The position numbers and the translations under genes are program-made. From NCBI GenBank assembly GCA_007135955.1, contig SLHW01000009.1:1-24920 (forward strand): a stretch of DNA of 24,920 bases. The letters are read 5' to 3'. Source of the DNA: Candidatus Saccharimonadota bacterium (GTDB taxonomy: Bacteria; Patescibacteriota; Saccharimonadia; Saccharimonadales; SLHW01). Shown here piece after piece: positions 14,826-21,288 of this stretch (position 1 is its first letter; each line of letters starts with the position of its first letter). Under the pieces are notes generated by a model. It worked only from the letters and a program-made list of their open reading frames with translations, had not been told where the DNA came from and made no database searches.

Positions 14826-15059
14826 TTAGAGCAAAAAAGCACCAAGCAAGAACGCTAGTAACGCGGTTACCTCAATCATCGCTGCGATAATGATGATTGC
14901 GTTGGCAGTTTTGCCAGCTTCTGGGTTGCGACCCAGAGCCTTCATATATTGTGAGCCGAGTAGTGCCAAGCCTAGTGCTGCTGAAGCAAAGGCGACACCA
15001 AGCATAATTGCTTTTGATAAAGCAATTGTGCCTTCGACGTCTGCTAGTAAATGAACCAT
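14826..15059 (-). CDS. atpE: F-type ATP synthase c subunit (rotor ring)
   Basis: A 77-aa two-helix hairpin. TM1 is about residues 15-37, with the small-residue motif GVAFASAALGLALLG. The polar loop is ALGRNPEAG (41-49). TM2 carries the ion-carrying Glu63 in AAMIEVTALLAF. The full set of residues typical of sodium-binding rings (Gln in TM1 and Ser after Glu) is not evident, so protons are the likelier coupling ion. GGAG lies 9 bases before the ATG. Confidence 0.96.
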   Translation of the reverse strand: MVHLLADVEGTIALSKAIMLGVAFASAALGLALLGSQYMKALGRNPEAGKTANAIIIIAAMIEVTALLAFLLGAFLL

Positions 15060-15095
15060 GTGTTATTCTCCTTTAGTTTTCCCTTAATTTGTCCC

Positions 15096-16040
15096 TTAAC
15101 CATCTTGACCTACTAGCCGGTTCTTTAGTCTAGCAGGCGAGTGATGGGCGATAGTGGTTGAGCCAGCTAAGTCTGCCTGGGCAGCAGCTGGAAATTTTGT
15201 AGATGCGACCGGCTCATCGGTCGTCAATATTGTCTCTTCACCTTGGCGGTGTTCGTCATCATCATGATGGTCAGCGTGCGAAATTGCAATACCCAAATAA
15301 TTAGCTGTCAGGACGGTAAAGACATACGCCTGGATATAAGCAACCAGCAGTTCAAATAACAATATCGGAATAACTGCGATAGGGGTGCGGCCATAGACTA
15401 ATATCATACTGGTAAAAACTGCTATAAGGATTTCGCCAACAGCAGTGTTTAGAAATAAACGCAAGCTCAAGCTGATAATTCGCGTAAACTCACCAAACAC
15501 TTCTAATACTCCGATGAAAAAGTTAATTGGATTCCATGGCTTATCACTAAAGTAGTGCTTAAGGTGCCCTTTGACGCCTTGCTCTTTGATGCTGAGTACC
15601 TGAACGACGATAATCGCAATAACGCTCATAGCAATGGTGCCATTTAGGTCGGCAGTCAGCGGGCGAAAAAGGTTTGATTCGCCGACCGTAAACGCCGGAC
15701 TAACAAATGGTAGGAGCCCACCAATATTGCTAAAAATAATAAACAAGAAAAAGAAAGCAAAAATCGGCGCAAACTTCACCCCTTTTTCGCGTGAGCCAAA
15801 AGCACCCTCTAGTACCTTGATAATGTATTCGACAATTGATTCAAATATACTGACAAGGGCTTTTTTGGTCGGAATGATTGCGATATTATCAGCAACCTTT
15901 TTAAGTACCCAAAACATCACCAGTCCTGTGATAATTCCGTATAACATTGCATTTGAGAACACAAATCCACCGACCTCAAACAACGGCTCTGGACTCAGGC
16001 TGATATGGATACCTTCTGCTGCCGCAAAAATAATACGCAC
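15096..16040 (-). CDS. atpB: F-type ATP synthase a subunit with His/Asp-rich C-terminal tail
   Basis: A 314-aa membrane protein. It has GGLLPFVSPAF and the essential stator Arg194 in SLSLRLFLNTAVGE; the usual Gly after LF is replaced by Leu. TM helices continue to about residue 255. An extra hydrophilic tail of about 60 residues then follows, beginning with HADHHDDDEHRQGEE, which I do not know from standard a subunits. I take GTG at 16040 as the start, which is uncertain: GAGG lies about 13 bases upstream. No atpI precedes it. Confidence 0.9.
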   Translation of the reverse strand: MRIIFAAAEGIHISLSPEPLFEVGGFVFSNAMLYGIITGLVMFWVLKKVADNIAIIPTKKALVSIFESIVEYIIKVLEGAFGSREKGVKFAPIFAFFFLFIIFSNIGGLLPFVSPAFTVGESNLFRPLTADLNGTIAMSVIAIIVVQVLSIKEQGVKGHLKHYFSDKPWNPINFFIGVLEVFGEFTRIISLSLRLFLNTAVGEILIAVFTSMILVYGRTPIAVIPILLFELLVAYIQAYVFTVLTANYLGIAISHADHHDDDEHRQGEETILTTDEPVASTKFPAAAQADLAGSTTIAHHSPARLKNRLVGQDG

Positions 16041-16058
16041 CGGTTGGATTGTTACCTC

Positions 16059-16089
16059 GTTATAACTGATATTTCGCTCAAGGCGTCAA
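16059..16089 (-). promoter_or_regulatory. Candidate promoter of the ATP synthase operon
   Basis: On the minus strand, TTGACG (16084-16089), 18-19 bases, then TTATAA/TATAAC (16059-16065). The predicted start near 16052 would leave a leader of about 12 bases before the GTG and would exclude the GAGG at 16055-16058. The rest of 16090-16225 shows only small imperfect inverted repeats. Confidence 0.4.
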
Positions 16090-16225
16090 TATAGCTCACG
16101 CTGGATCGGCTTGGACCAAAGTATGGTCAAAACAAGCCGCTTCGTACCCTACTGTCAACACCTTGAAGCGTACAGGCCTGAGTATAACAATATCAGCGAC
16201 GATTCTGCAATAGCAGAGCGCACAA

Positions 16226-16846
16226 TTATTCAGGCAATGTGAGGGCGCGTCGAATACGCTCAGAAATTGTCAGCTCTTGCTCGCCAGCACATGCGCTCGG
16301 GTCGTGTTTTTCGTTATAGGCAGGTGCGTCGGTAGGGATATTTTCGTAACGCTGTTGCAGTTCATCAGTGGTTTCGTTGCCGTAGCTAATCAGCAGCACA
16401 TCTGAGTCTTTGATTGATTGATTGGCAACTGATAGAGTTGGTTGTCCATTCAAGAGAAAGGTCAGTGAACCGTCTTCTCCATCAACAAAAACACCATCTC
16501 TGGTAATAATCGTATTGTTACCCAGTGTATAGCCAAGGTTAGCAAAGAAGTGGCCCCAAGTCGCACCATCATCGTGCACATGAACCACATGGTTAACAAA
16601 GTCGTGCATATGCACCCGGCTTTCTGGTCGCACGCCATTTGCCGGCAAACAAGCTTGAATTTCTTCGTAATAAGAAAAGTTGTCAAACTCGCTTCGCTCG
16701 CCATTGATATATAGGGCAAAATTCGCATGATAATGCACACCGTGAGACTCTGCTCGAATGAAGTGCAGTGCAAACAGTAATAAAAAGCCAAGCAAAAAAC
16801 CCAAAGCTATCGGAATTAATGTCTTCTTGTTGCGTAAATATTGCAT
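16226..16846 (-). CDS. Membrane-anchored His-rich extracellular protein, possible metal binder
   Basis: 206 aa starting at the ATG at 16846. A basic start is followed by one membrane segment (about 9-30) and an exterior domain dense in His: ESHGVHYHANF (33-43), RVHMHDFVNHVVHVHDDGATWGHFF (77-101) and a C-terminal single Cys. The ordered spacing of His with Asp (HMHDFVNHVVHVHDD) suggests one or more metal sites. No enzyme family is recognised. The gene is upstream of atpB on the same strand but 185 bases away, so operon membership is uncertain. TATACT 8 bases before the ATG suggests leaderless expression. Confidence 0.75.
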   Translation of the reverse strand: MQYLRNKKTLIPIALGFLLGFLLLFALHFIRAESHGVHYHANFALYINGERSEFDNFSYYEEIQACLPANGVRPESRVHMHDFVNHVVHVHDDGATWGHFFANLGYTLGNNTIITRDGVFVDGEDGSLTFLLNGQPTLSVANQSIKDSDVLLISYGNETTDELQQRYENIPTDAPAYNEKHDPSACAGEQELTISERIRRALTLPE

Positions 16847-16854
16847 CCAATTTA

Positions 16855-16863
16855 AGTATAGCA
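16855..16863 (-). promoter_or_regulatory. Extended -10 of the His-rich protein gene (leaderless)
   Basis: TGC-TATACT on the minus strand, 8 bases (TAAATTGG) before the ATG at 16846. TTGTAG 19 bases upstream is a possible -35 and overlaps the palindrome at 16874-16892. Confidence 0.5.
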
Positions 16864-16873
16864 AGTCACAGAC

Positions 16874-16892
16874 ATCACACTACAAGTGTGAT
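16874..16892. promoter_or_regulatory. Palindromic operator candidate between divergent genes
   Basis: ATCACACT-ACA-AGTGTGAT is a perfect 8-bp inverted repeat with a 3-base centre. It overlaps the likely -35 of the minus-strand gene and lies about 70 bases before the predicted start of the plus-strand gene. The right half is part of the recurring AGTGTGATAT motif. Confidence 0.5.
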
Positions 16893-16967
16893 ATTTCGCA
16901 ATATCCAGCTCCCTTGATAGGAAACCTCATAAAAAAAGGTTAGAATAAATAAAGAGGAGAGAGTGTA

Positions 16968-17423
16968 ATGCACAATCGATCTGGTGGCGAGGCAATTAAA
17001 CCACATATCATCGTAGACGAAGATGTCGAACCAGAAGTTCTGGAGACAATTCGAGCTTTTGATGAGGCAGTTTGGCAAAACCCTGAACTGTATGTAGATG
17101 CACTAAGCACTTACGGCGTTGGCCACACAGCAGTATCAAGGGTAGTGGAACTAGTCGGCATAGAAGGCCCGAGGTCACGAGCACTACATATGCTAAAGAC
17201 TTTATTTGAAGAAAAAGCAGATATTGAAATAGGTTTTGACCCACGCACTGAAGAAAAAATTGCTGAAGATCGCGATATAAAAGAAATAGTCAAAGCAACA
17301 ACCGGAAAAAACAAAAGAGAGAGGGAAGAAGAAGAGGCATATATCGTCAGAAGAAGACGCCTCTATAGATATGCAAAAGCCGTTAACATGCAATCCGCTT
17401 CACAACTCGATAAAGCCGTGTAG
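16968..17423 (+). CDS. Unknown 151-aa charged protein
   Basis: Soluble protein with an acidic N-terminal half (IIVDEDVEPEVLETIRAFDEAVW), a segment STYGVGHTAVSRVVELVGIEGPRSRALHMLKTLF (about 47-80) that could form a helix-turn-helix-like pair of helices, and a very basic, helical C-terminus (KNKREREEEE..., VRRRRLYRYAKAV). The mix of a possible DNA-recognition region and a basic tail would suit a nucleic-acid binder, but no family is recognised. GAGGAG lies 8 bases before the ATG. TAGAAT (16941-16946) may be its -10. It is followed after 15 bases by the CobO-like gene. Confidence 0.65.
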   Translation: MHNRSGGEAIKPHIIVDEDVEPEVLETIRAFDEAVWQNPELYVDALSTYGVGHTAVSRVVELVGIEGPRSRALHMLKTLFEEKADIEIGFDPRTEEKIAEDRDIKEIVKATTGKNKREREEEEAYIVRRRRLYRYAKAVNMQSASQLDKAV

Positions 17424-17438
17424 TGTACACTAAAATAT

Positions 17439-18008
17439 ATGGCATTTGAAGATTTCAAGACCAAAGAGTCTGTCACGATTGTTTATACTGGTGACAGCAA
17501 AGGCAAAACCAGTGCCAGCCTTGGGCTGATGGTGCGCGCACTCGGCAACCGCTGGAAAGTTGCGTATGTACAATTCATCAAGTACTGGGGAGTTAGTGAG
17601 CACGTCTTTATCAGAGACATTCAATCCGTCTATGAGGATGATCTTTTTTTCTACAAAGGCGGCAAAGGTTTTTACGATGCTGGTGAACTGAGCGAACGTG
17701 GCGTAAGCGACGAGCAACATCAGCAGGCAGCCAAAGAAACTTATGATATAGCACTAGAGTGCACTGTTTCTGGCCAGTACAACCTAGTTATCTGTGATGA
17801 AATCAATAATGCCGTCCATGACGGGCTGCTTACCGCCAAGCAACTTGAAAAACTGATGACCGCTAAATCTCAAAAGACGAGTCTCTGTCTTACGGGACGG
17901 AATTTTCCTAAAGAGCTGCTCAATCACACAGATATCGCTACTGAAATGCATAAAATCAAACACCACTTCGACGATAAATATCTCGCCAACAAAGGCATTG
18001 ACTACTAA
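17439..18008 (+). CDS. CobO/BtuR-type cob(I)alamin adenosyltransferase-like protein
   Basis: A 189-aa P-loop protein. It has GDSKGKTSASLGLMVRALG at 18-36 (BtuR family usually GxGKGKT), KVAYVQFIKYWGVSEH, a Walker B-like NLVICDEINNAVHDGLL (about 113-129) and a C-terminal TGRNFPKELLNHTDIATEMHKIKH. These follow the CobA/CobO/BtuR order, where the protein transfers adenosyl from ATP to corrinoid. No other cobalamin gene lies nearby. The function could have drifted. There is no Shine-Dalgarno sequence; TACACT (17426-17431), within the palindrome AGTGTACACT, lies 7 bases before the ATG, so it may be leaderless or coupled to the upstream gene. Confidence 0.8.
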   Translation: MAFEDFKTKESVTIVYTGDSKGKTSASLGLMVRALGNRWKVAYVQFIKYWGVSEHVFIRDIQSVYEDDLFFYKGGKGFYDAGELSERGVSDEQHQQAAKETYDIALECTVSGQYNLVICDEINNAVHDGLLTAKQLEKLMTAKSQKTSLCLTGRNFPKELLNHTDIATEMHKIKHHFDDKYLANKGIDY

Positions 18009-18087
18009 GATAGGTTGACACCTGATACCTAAAACTAATTACTGTAACTACACTTAATCAAGATAGATTAGGCGATGTGGTGTATTA

Positions 18088-18114
18088 TTGGCACTCTTGA
18101 CATGAGAGTGCTAA
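18088..18114. promoter_or_regulatory. CIRCE operator (HrcA binding site)
   Basis: Left arm TTGGCACTC (18088-18096), a 9-base spacer and right arm GAGTGCTAA (18106-18114). It differs from the CIRCE consensus TTAGCACTC-N9-GAGTGCTAA at one position only. It overlaps the -35 and spacer of the Hsp20 promoter, the expected position for repression by HrcA. Confidence 0.92.
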
Positions 18115-18125
18115 TTTTTTACAAT
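18097..18125 (+). promoter_or_regulatory. Hsp20 promoter
   Basis: A consensus TTGACA (18097-18102), exactly 17 bases and TACAAT (18120-18125). The -35 forms the start of the CIRCE spacer. The predicted leader is about 60 bases. Confidence 0.85.
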
Positions 18126-18191
18126 GAAAGTAGGTGGAGTATGGGAGCCACCAGTAGTAAAGATAATAATTTTTACCAAGGAGGTGCAGCC

Positions 18192-18623
18192 ATGAATAAG
18201 CTTACAAAATTTGATCCTTTTGAGGAGATGCGAGCACTACAGCGCCAGTTCTTTGGCGATAATTGGGGCGGTTCGCTTGCCGACGTCGCCAATATAGCGC
18301 CAGCCACCGATGTCTACACACATGACGATAAAGAGATGGTAGTAGAAGCACATCTACCAAACTTCGAGGAAAAGGACGTCGATGTCAACATCGACAACGG
18401 CGCTCTCGTAATTAGCGCAGAAAAGCGTGAAAAAGAAGAAGACAAGAAGAAGAAGTACGTCGTCCGGGAATCAACCAGTAGTTTTTATAAAAGAATTCTA
18501 CTCCCAGAACACGCAGACGATGACAAAGTTGATGCACACTTAGAAAATGGTGTTTTGACAGTAACTGTTCCATTTAAAGAGCTGCCAAAACCCAAGAAGA
18601 TCAACATCAAGAAAAAGCGATAA
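18192..18623 (+). CDS. Small heat shock protein, Hsp20/alpha-crystallin family
   Basis: 143 aa. A short N-terminal arm (FDPFEEMRALQRQFFGDNW) is followed by the alpha-crystallin domain (about 33-130: PATDVYTHDDKEMVVEAHLPNF, GALVISAEKREKEEDKKKKYVVRE, FYKRILLP, and the hallmark NGVLTVTVP) and a C-terminal tail with an I-x-I motif (INI). It is an ATP-independent holdase that keeps denatured proteins soluble. The ATG at 18192 has AAGGAGGTG 6 bases upstream. An in-frame ATG at 18141, behind GGTGGAG, would add 17 residues and is less likely. The CIRCE operator implies heat induction through HrcA. Confidence 0.95.
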   Translation: MNKLTKFDPFEEMRALQRQFFGDNWGGSLADVANIAPATDVYTHDDKEMVVEAHLPNFEEKDVDVNIDNGALVISAEKREKEEDKKKKYVVRESTSSFYKRILLPEHADDDKVDAHLENGVLTVTVPFKELPKPKKINIKKKR

Positions 18624-18633
18624 ATAAAATTTG

Positions 18634-19485
18634 CTAGTAGTGACTAGCGTCTGGCCGTGCACTTCTTTTGCGTGCGGCCTTTTTTATTGAGATACGTTGC
18701 TTATCTTCATCATAAAAACGTAGCATGACTTTTAGGGCAGGATAGACACTCAGGTAGCCTAGTCGACTAATCGATGCGATGCGATTTTTTTGTCCATGAT
18801 GGGTAAAGGTTTTGGTATGTAAACTCATATTCTTGATAAAGTCAGCTGGCCGATCATCAAGGCGACGGGCCGACAATCGAGCCACCATGTGTTTGTCGTA
18901 AGTAATACTGTATGCCTTTTCAAATAAATGAATCGACACATCGTAATCCTCGTATAGATCGCCCTCCATGCAGACATCTTCTTCGATGGCATCCCAAGCA
19001 GATTTACGAATTGCCATATTGCTGCCATAAAGTAAGGGCATACCGCCAACTCCATACACCATACGCCGCAATATTCGGTCTACAACTAGGTTTCGATCTT
19101 TTTTGCCAAGTGGCAAATCATAGTAAACATTAGATCCAGTTGCGGCAGCTATGTCTGTTTTTGCAGCAAATAATCTACGTATTTGGGCACACCACTCAGG
19201 TGTTAGTCGTGTATCAGCATCGATTCGGCCAATAAGGTCGCTCTTAGCAGCACTGAAGCCGGTGTTCCGAGCAAAGCGAACTCCTTGCCGTTTTTCATGT
19301 AGGATAGTCACGAAGTCATATTTTCTGGCAAGATGAACAGTCTTGTCCGTGGAGTTGTTGTCGACGACAAGCACTTCGTCTGGCGCTTCAGATTGAGCAG
19401 CAATGGCATCAAGGCACGCATCGATGTAACCTTGTTCATTGTATACTGGTATAACGATACTAAGCGTTAGTGTTTTTTTACGCAT
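18634..19485 (-). CDS. Family 2 glycosyltransferase
   Basis: A 283-aa GT-A fold protein: LSIVIPVYNEQGYIDACLDAI (8-28), VVDNNSTDKT (40-49), RFARNTGFSAAKSDLIGRIDADTR with the DxD motif Asp89-x-Asp91, a GSNVYYDLP segment, and EEDVCMEGDLYEDYDVSIHL carrying the acceptor-side acidic residues. There is no transmembrane segment, so it is soluble or peripherally attached. It probably transfers a sugar from a nucleotide donor to a lipid or glycan. The basic C-terminal tail encodes the terminator of the neighbouring Hsp20 gene. Its start is 21 bases from the start of the divergent hydrolase gene, with no Shine-Dalgarno sequence. Confidence 0.88.
   Translation of the reverse strand: MRKKTLTLSIVIPVYNEQGYIDACLDAIAAQSEAPDEVLVVDNNSTDKTVHLARKYDFVTILHEKRQGVRFARNTGFSAAKSDLIGRIDADTRLTPEWCAQIRRLFAAKTDIAAATGSNVYYDLPLGKKDRNLVVDRILRRMVYGVGGMPLLYGSNMAIRKSAWDAIEEDVCMEGDLYEDYDVSIHLFEKAYSITYDKHMVARLSARRLDDRPADFIKNMSLHTKTFTHHGQKNRIASISRLGYLSVYPALKVMLRFYDEDKQRISIKKAARKRSARPDASHY
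18653..18685 (+). terminator. Intrinsic terminator of the Hsp20 gene, inside the convergent gene
   Basis: GGCCG and CAC (18653-18662, with a 2-base bulge) pair with GTG and CGGCC (18672-18679), followed by six T (18680-18685). The hairpin lies within the last codons of the convergent glycosyltransferase gene. Confidence 0.75.
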
Positions 19486-19506
19486 TCTTGTAAACTAGTG
19501 TAGCAA
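19486..19506. promoter_or_regulatory. 21-base divergent start region with back-to-back -10 boxes
   Basis: Only 21 bases separate two divergent start codons. Plus strand: TAAACT (19491-19496), 10 bases before the ATG at 19507. Minus strand: TACACT (19497-19502), 11 bases before the ATG at 19485. The two -10 boxes are adjacent, and each -35 would lie inside the opposite gene. Confidence 0.45.
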
Positions 19507-20715
19507 ATGGCAAAAAAATCTAGACAAACGAATCAGAAAAAGAAGCCGTCCAATAGTAAGCGCTCTAACAAAAAGAGTGCTTCATCAAAAAGCCCCCAGT
19601 CAAAGTCTGTAAACTTCATCAAGACAAGCTATAGAAAACTACTCAATTGGATTAGCCAAACCTGGACACGAAAAATCACTGCGGTACTATTAGCGTTGCT
19701 ATTTATCGCAACGTTGCTGATGTACGTTGTAGCTCAGTGGTACATTATCTCTAATCAGGATCGCCCGTACCAGCTTGGGGCAACGTTCATTCAATCATAT
19801 GCTGAGTTTTACGACCTTGACCCCCAGGAAACGCTGACCGCCATAACTGATGACCTAGGCTTTGATCACTTGCGACTAGTTAGCTATTGGAATGTCCATG
19901 AAGAAGAGCAGGGAGAATATGATTTTAGCGATCTTGATTGGCAGTTTCAGCACGCCGAAGAGCGCGACGTTTCTGTGTCACTAGCAATCGGCCTACGTCA
20001 GCCACGCTGGCCAGAATGTCATATGCCAGCCTGGGCAGAACCGATGGAGATGAAAGAGTGGTATCCACATCTAAAAGATTATATGCAAGCCGTCATTGAA
20101 CGATACAAAGATAGTCCGGTGTTGGTGAGCTATCAGCTCGAAAATGAATTCTTGCTTGATGTTTTCGGAGTCTGTCCTGATCATTCACGCGAACGATTGA
20201 TTGATTCATTTGAGTTCGTCAAAGAACTAGACCCTACGCGTCCAGTTATTGTTAGCAGGAGCAATAATGCCACACCCAGCTGGCCGGTCGGCGAGCCTCG
20301 AGCAGACATCATCGGTGCATCAATCTACAAGCGCGTCTGGGACGGGACACTGACGAACCGATACTTTGAGTACCCATTACCGCCGTGGTTTTATGCGTTC
20401 CTAGCTGGTGGCGCTAAGCTTACGACCAATCGAGATACCGTCATCCACGAACTCCAAGCTGAATCTTGGCTACCAAGAGGCATGGATATGCGAACCGCCT
20501 CAACCGAGGAATTATACAAGTCGATGAACCCTGAAATGCTAGCTAATAGATTCGAGTATGGACGAGCGACCGGTATAAGAGAAATAGACTTATGGGGCGT
20601 TGAGTGGTGGTACTCACGCAAAGTCAATGATGGCGACGACAGTCTCTGGGAAGTTGCCCGTGAACAAATCAGGTACACCAATGAGTTAAATCGTCGTATA
20701 ACCGTAGATGATTAA
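19507..20715 (+). CDS. Membrane-anchored clan GH-A glycoside hydrolase
   Basis: 402 aa. A Lys/Ser-rich cytoplasmic start of about 53 residues is followed by one membrane segment (about 56-80) and an exterior TIM-barrel domain. The sequence runs GATFIQSYAEFYDLDPQETL, DHLRLVSYWNVHEEEQGEYDFSDLD, then LVSYQLENEF with the Asn213-Glu214 pair expected for the acid/base at the end of strand 4. Candidate nucleophile glutamates are Glu315 or Glu319 (HELQAESW) and Glu366 (LWGVEWWY); I cannot decide between them. The overall pattern resembles GH5/GH42-type retaining enzymes. It probably cleaves an extracellular polysaccharide or host glycan at the cell surface. Confidence 0.82.
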   Translation: MAKKSRQTNQKKKPSNSKRSNKKSASSKSPQSKSVNFIKTSYRKLLNWISQTWTRKITAVLLALLFIATLLMYVVAQWYIISNQDRPYQLGATFIQSYAEFYDLDPQETLTAITDDLGFDHLRLVSYWNVHEEEQGEYDFSDLDWQFQHAEERDVSVSLAIGLRQPRWPECHMPAWAEPMEMKEWYPHLKDYMQAVIERYKDSPVLVSYQLENEFLLDVFGVCPDHSRERLIDSFEFVKELDPTRPVIVSRSNNATPSWPVGEPRADIIGASIYKRVWDGTLTNRYFEYPLPPWFYAFLAGGAKLTTNRDTVIHELQAESWLPRGMDMRTASTEELYKSMNPEMLANRFEYGRATGIREIDLWGVEWWYSRKVNDGDDSLWEVAREQIRYTNELNRRITVDD

Positions 20716-20764
20716 ATAAGGGCATTTTTTTCTTATCATAATCTATAACACAATTTTGTGCTAC

Positions 20765-20793
20765 TTGTCAAGTCTGACACTTTGAGGCATACT
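20765..20793 (+). promoter_or_regulatory. smpB promoter (leaderless)
   Basis: TTGTCA (20765-20770), exactly 17 bases, CATACT (20788-20793), then 7 bases to the ATG at 20801. The preceding gap 20716-20764 contains a T-run (20726-20732) and the small inverted repeat CACAA/TTGTG. Confidence 0.6.
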
Positions 20794-20800
20794 AGTGTCT

Positions 20801-21256
20801 ATGGCAAAAAAGAAGCGCCCATCCGGTGCCATCACCAACCGTAGAGCCCGCTTCGACTACCAGGTAGAGGATAGTCTTGTAGTTGGTATTGCATTAACTG
20901 GCGCAGAGACCAAATCTCTCCGGAGGGGACATGGAAATCTACAGGGCGCCTACGTCACAATAAAAAACAATGAACTCTGGCTCATAAACGCAACTGTTAC
21001 TGGCGACAAAAGCATCTTAATCCCTGAAGCAGAGCAAACTCGAGCTCGTAAACTGCTCGCTAAGCGTAAAGAAATTGATCAGCTAATTGCTCAAAAGCAA
21101 CAAGGCCGAACCATCGTGCCACTTGAGATACTCAACCGGGGTCGCTACGTTAAACTACGAATCGCAGCAGCACGCGGCAAAAAGAAATACGACAAGCGTG
21201 AAACCATCAAGCGCCGTGACCAAGACCGCGAAGCTCAACGCTTAATGTCACGTTAA
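20801..21256 (+). CDS. smpB: SmpB, tmRNA-binding protein of trans-translation
   Basis: A 151-aa OB-fold protein: NRRARFDYQVEDSLVVGIALTGAETKSLRRGHGNLQGAYVTIKNNELWLINATV matches the SmpB core (family consensus around GIxLxGxExKSLRxGxxxLxxxYV). The central and C-terminal parts follow the same order: RARKLLAKRKEIDQLI, VPLEI, GRYVKLRIAAARGKKKYDKRETIKRRDQDREAQR, including the KxxYDKR motif at the start of the C-terminal tail. It binds tmRNA and rescues stalled ribosomes. I place the start at ATG 20801, 7 bases after the -10 box; the GTG at 20795 would precede any transcript. It has a long positively charged insertion around QKQQGRT. No ssrA gene is seen in this window. Confidence 0.93.
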   Translation: MAKKKRPSGAITNRRARFDYQVEDSLVVGIALTGAETKSLRRGHGNLQGAYVTIKNNELWLINATVTGDKSILIPEAEQTRARKLLAKRKEIDQLIAQKQQGRTIVPLEILNRGRYVKLRIAAARGKKKYDKRETIKRRDQDREAQRLMSR

Positions 21257-21281
21257 CATGCTAATGATAGTACGTTATAAT
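21253..21281 (+). promoter_or_regulatory. Near-consensus promoter overlapping the smpB stop (leaderless)
   Basis: TTAACA (21253-21258, containing the smpB TAA), exactly 17 bases, TATAAT (21276-21281), then 7 bases to the ATG at 21289. This is the strongest promoter match in the window after the Hsp20 one. Confidence 0.75.
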
Positions 21282-21288
21282 GCCCGAT

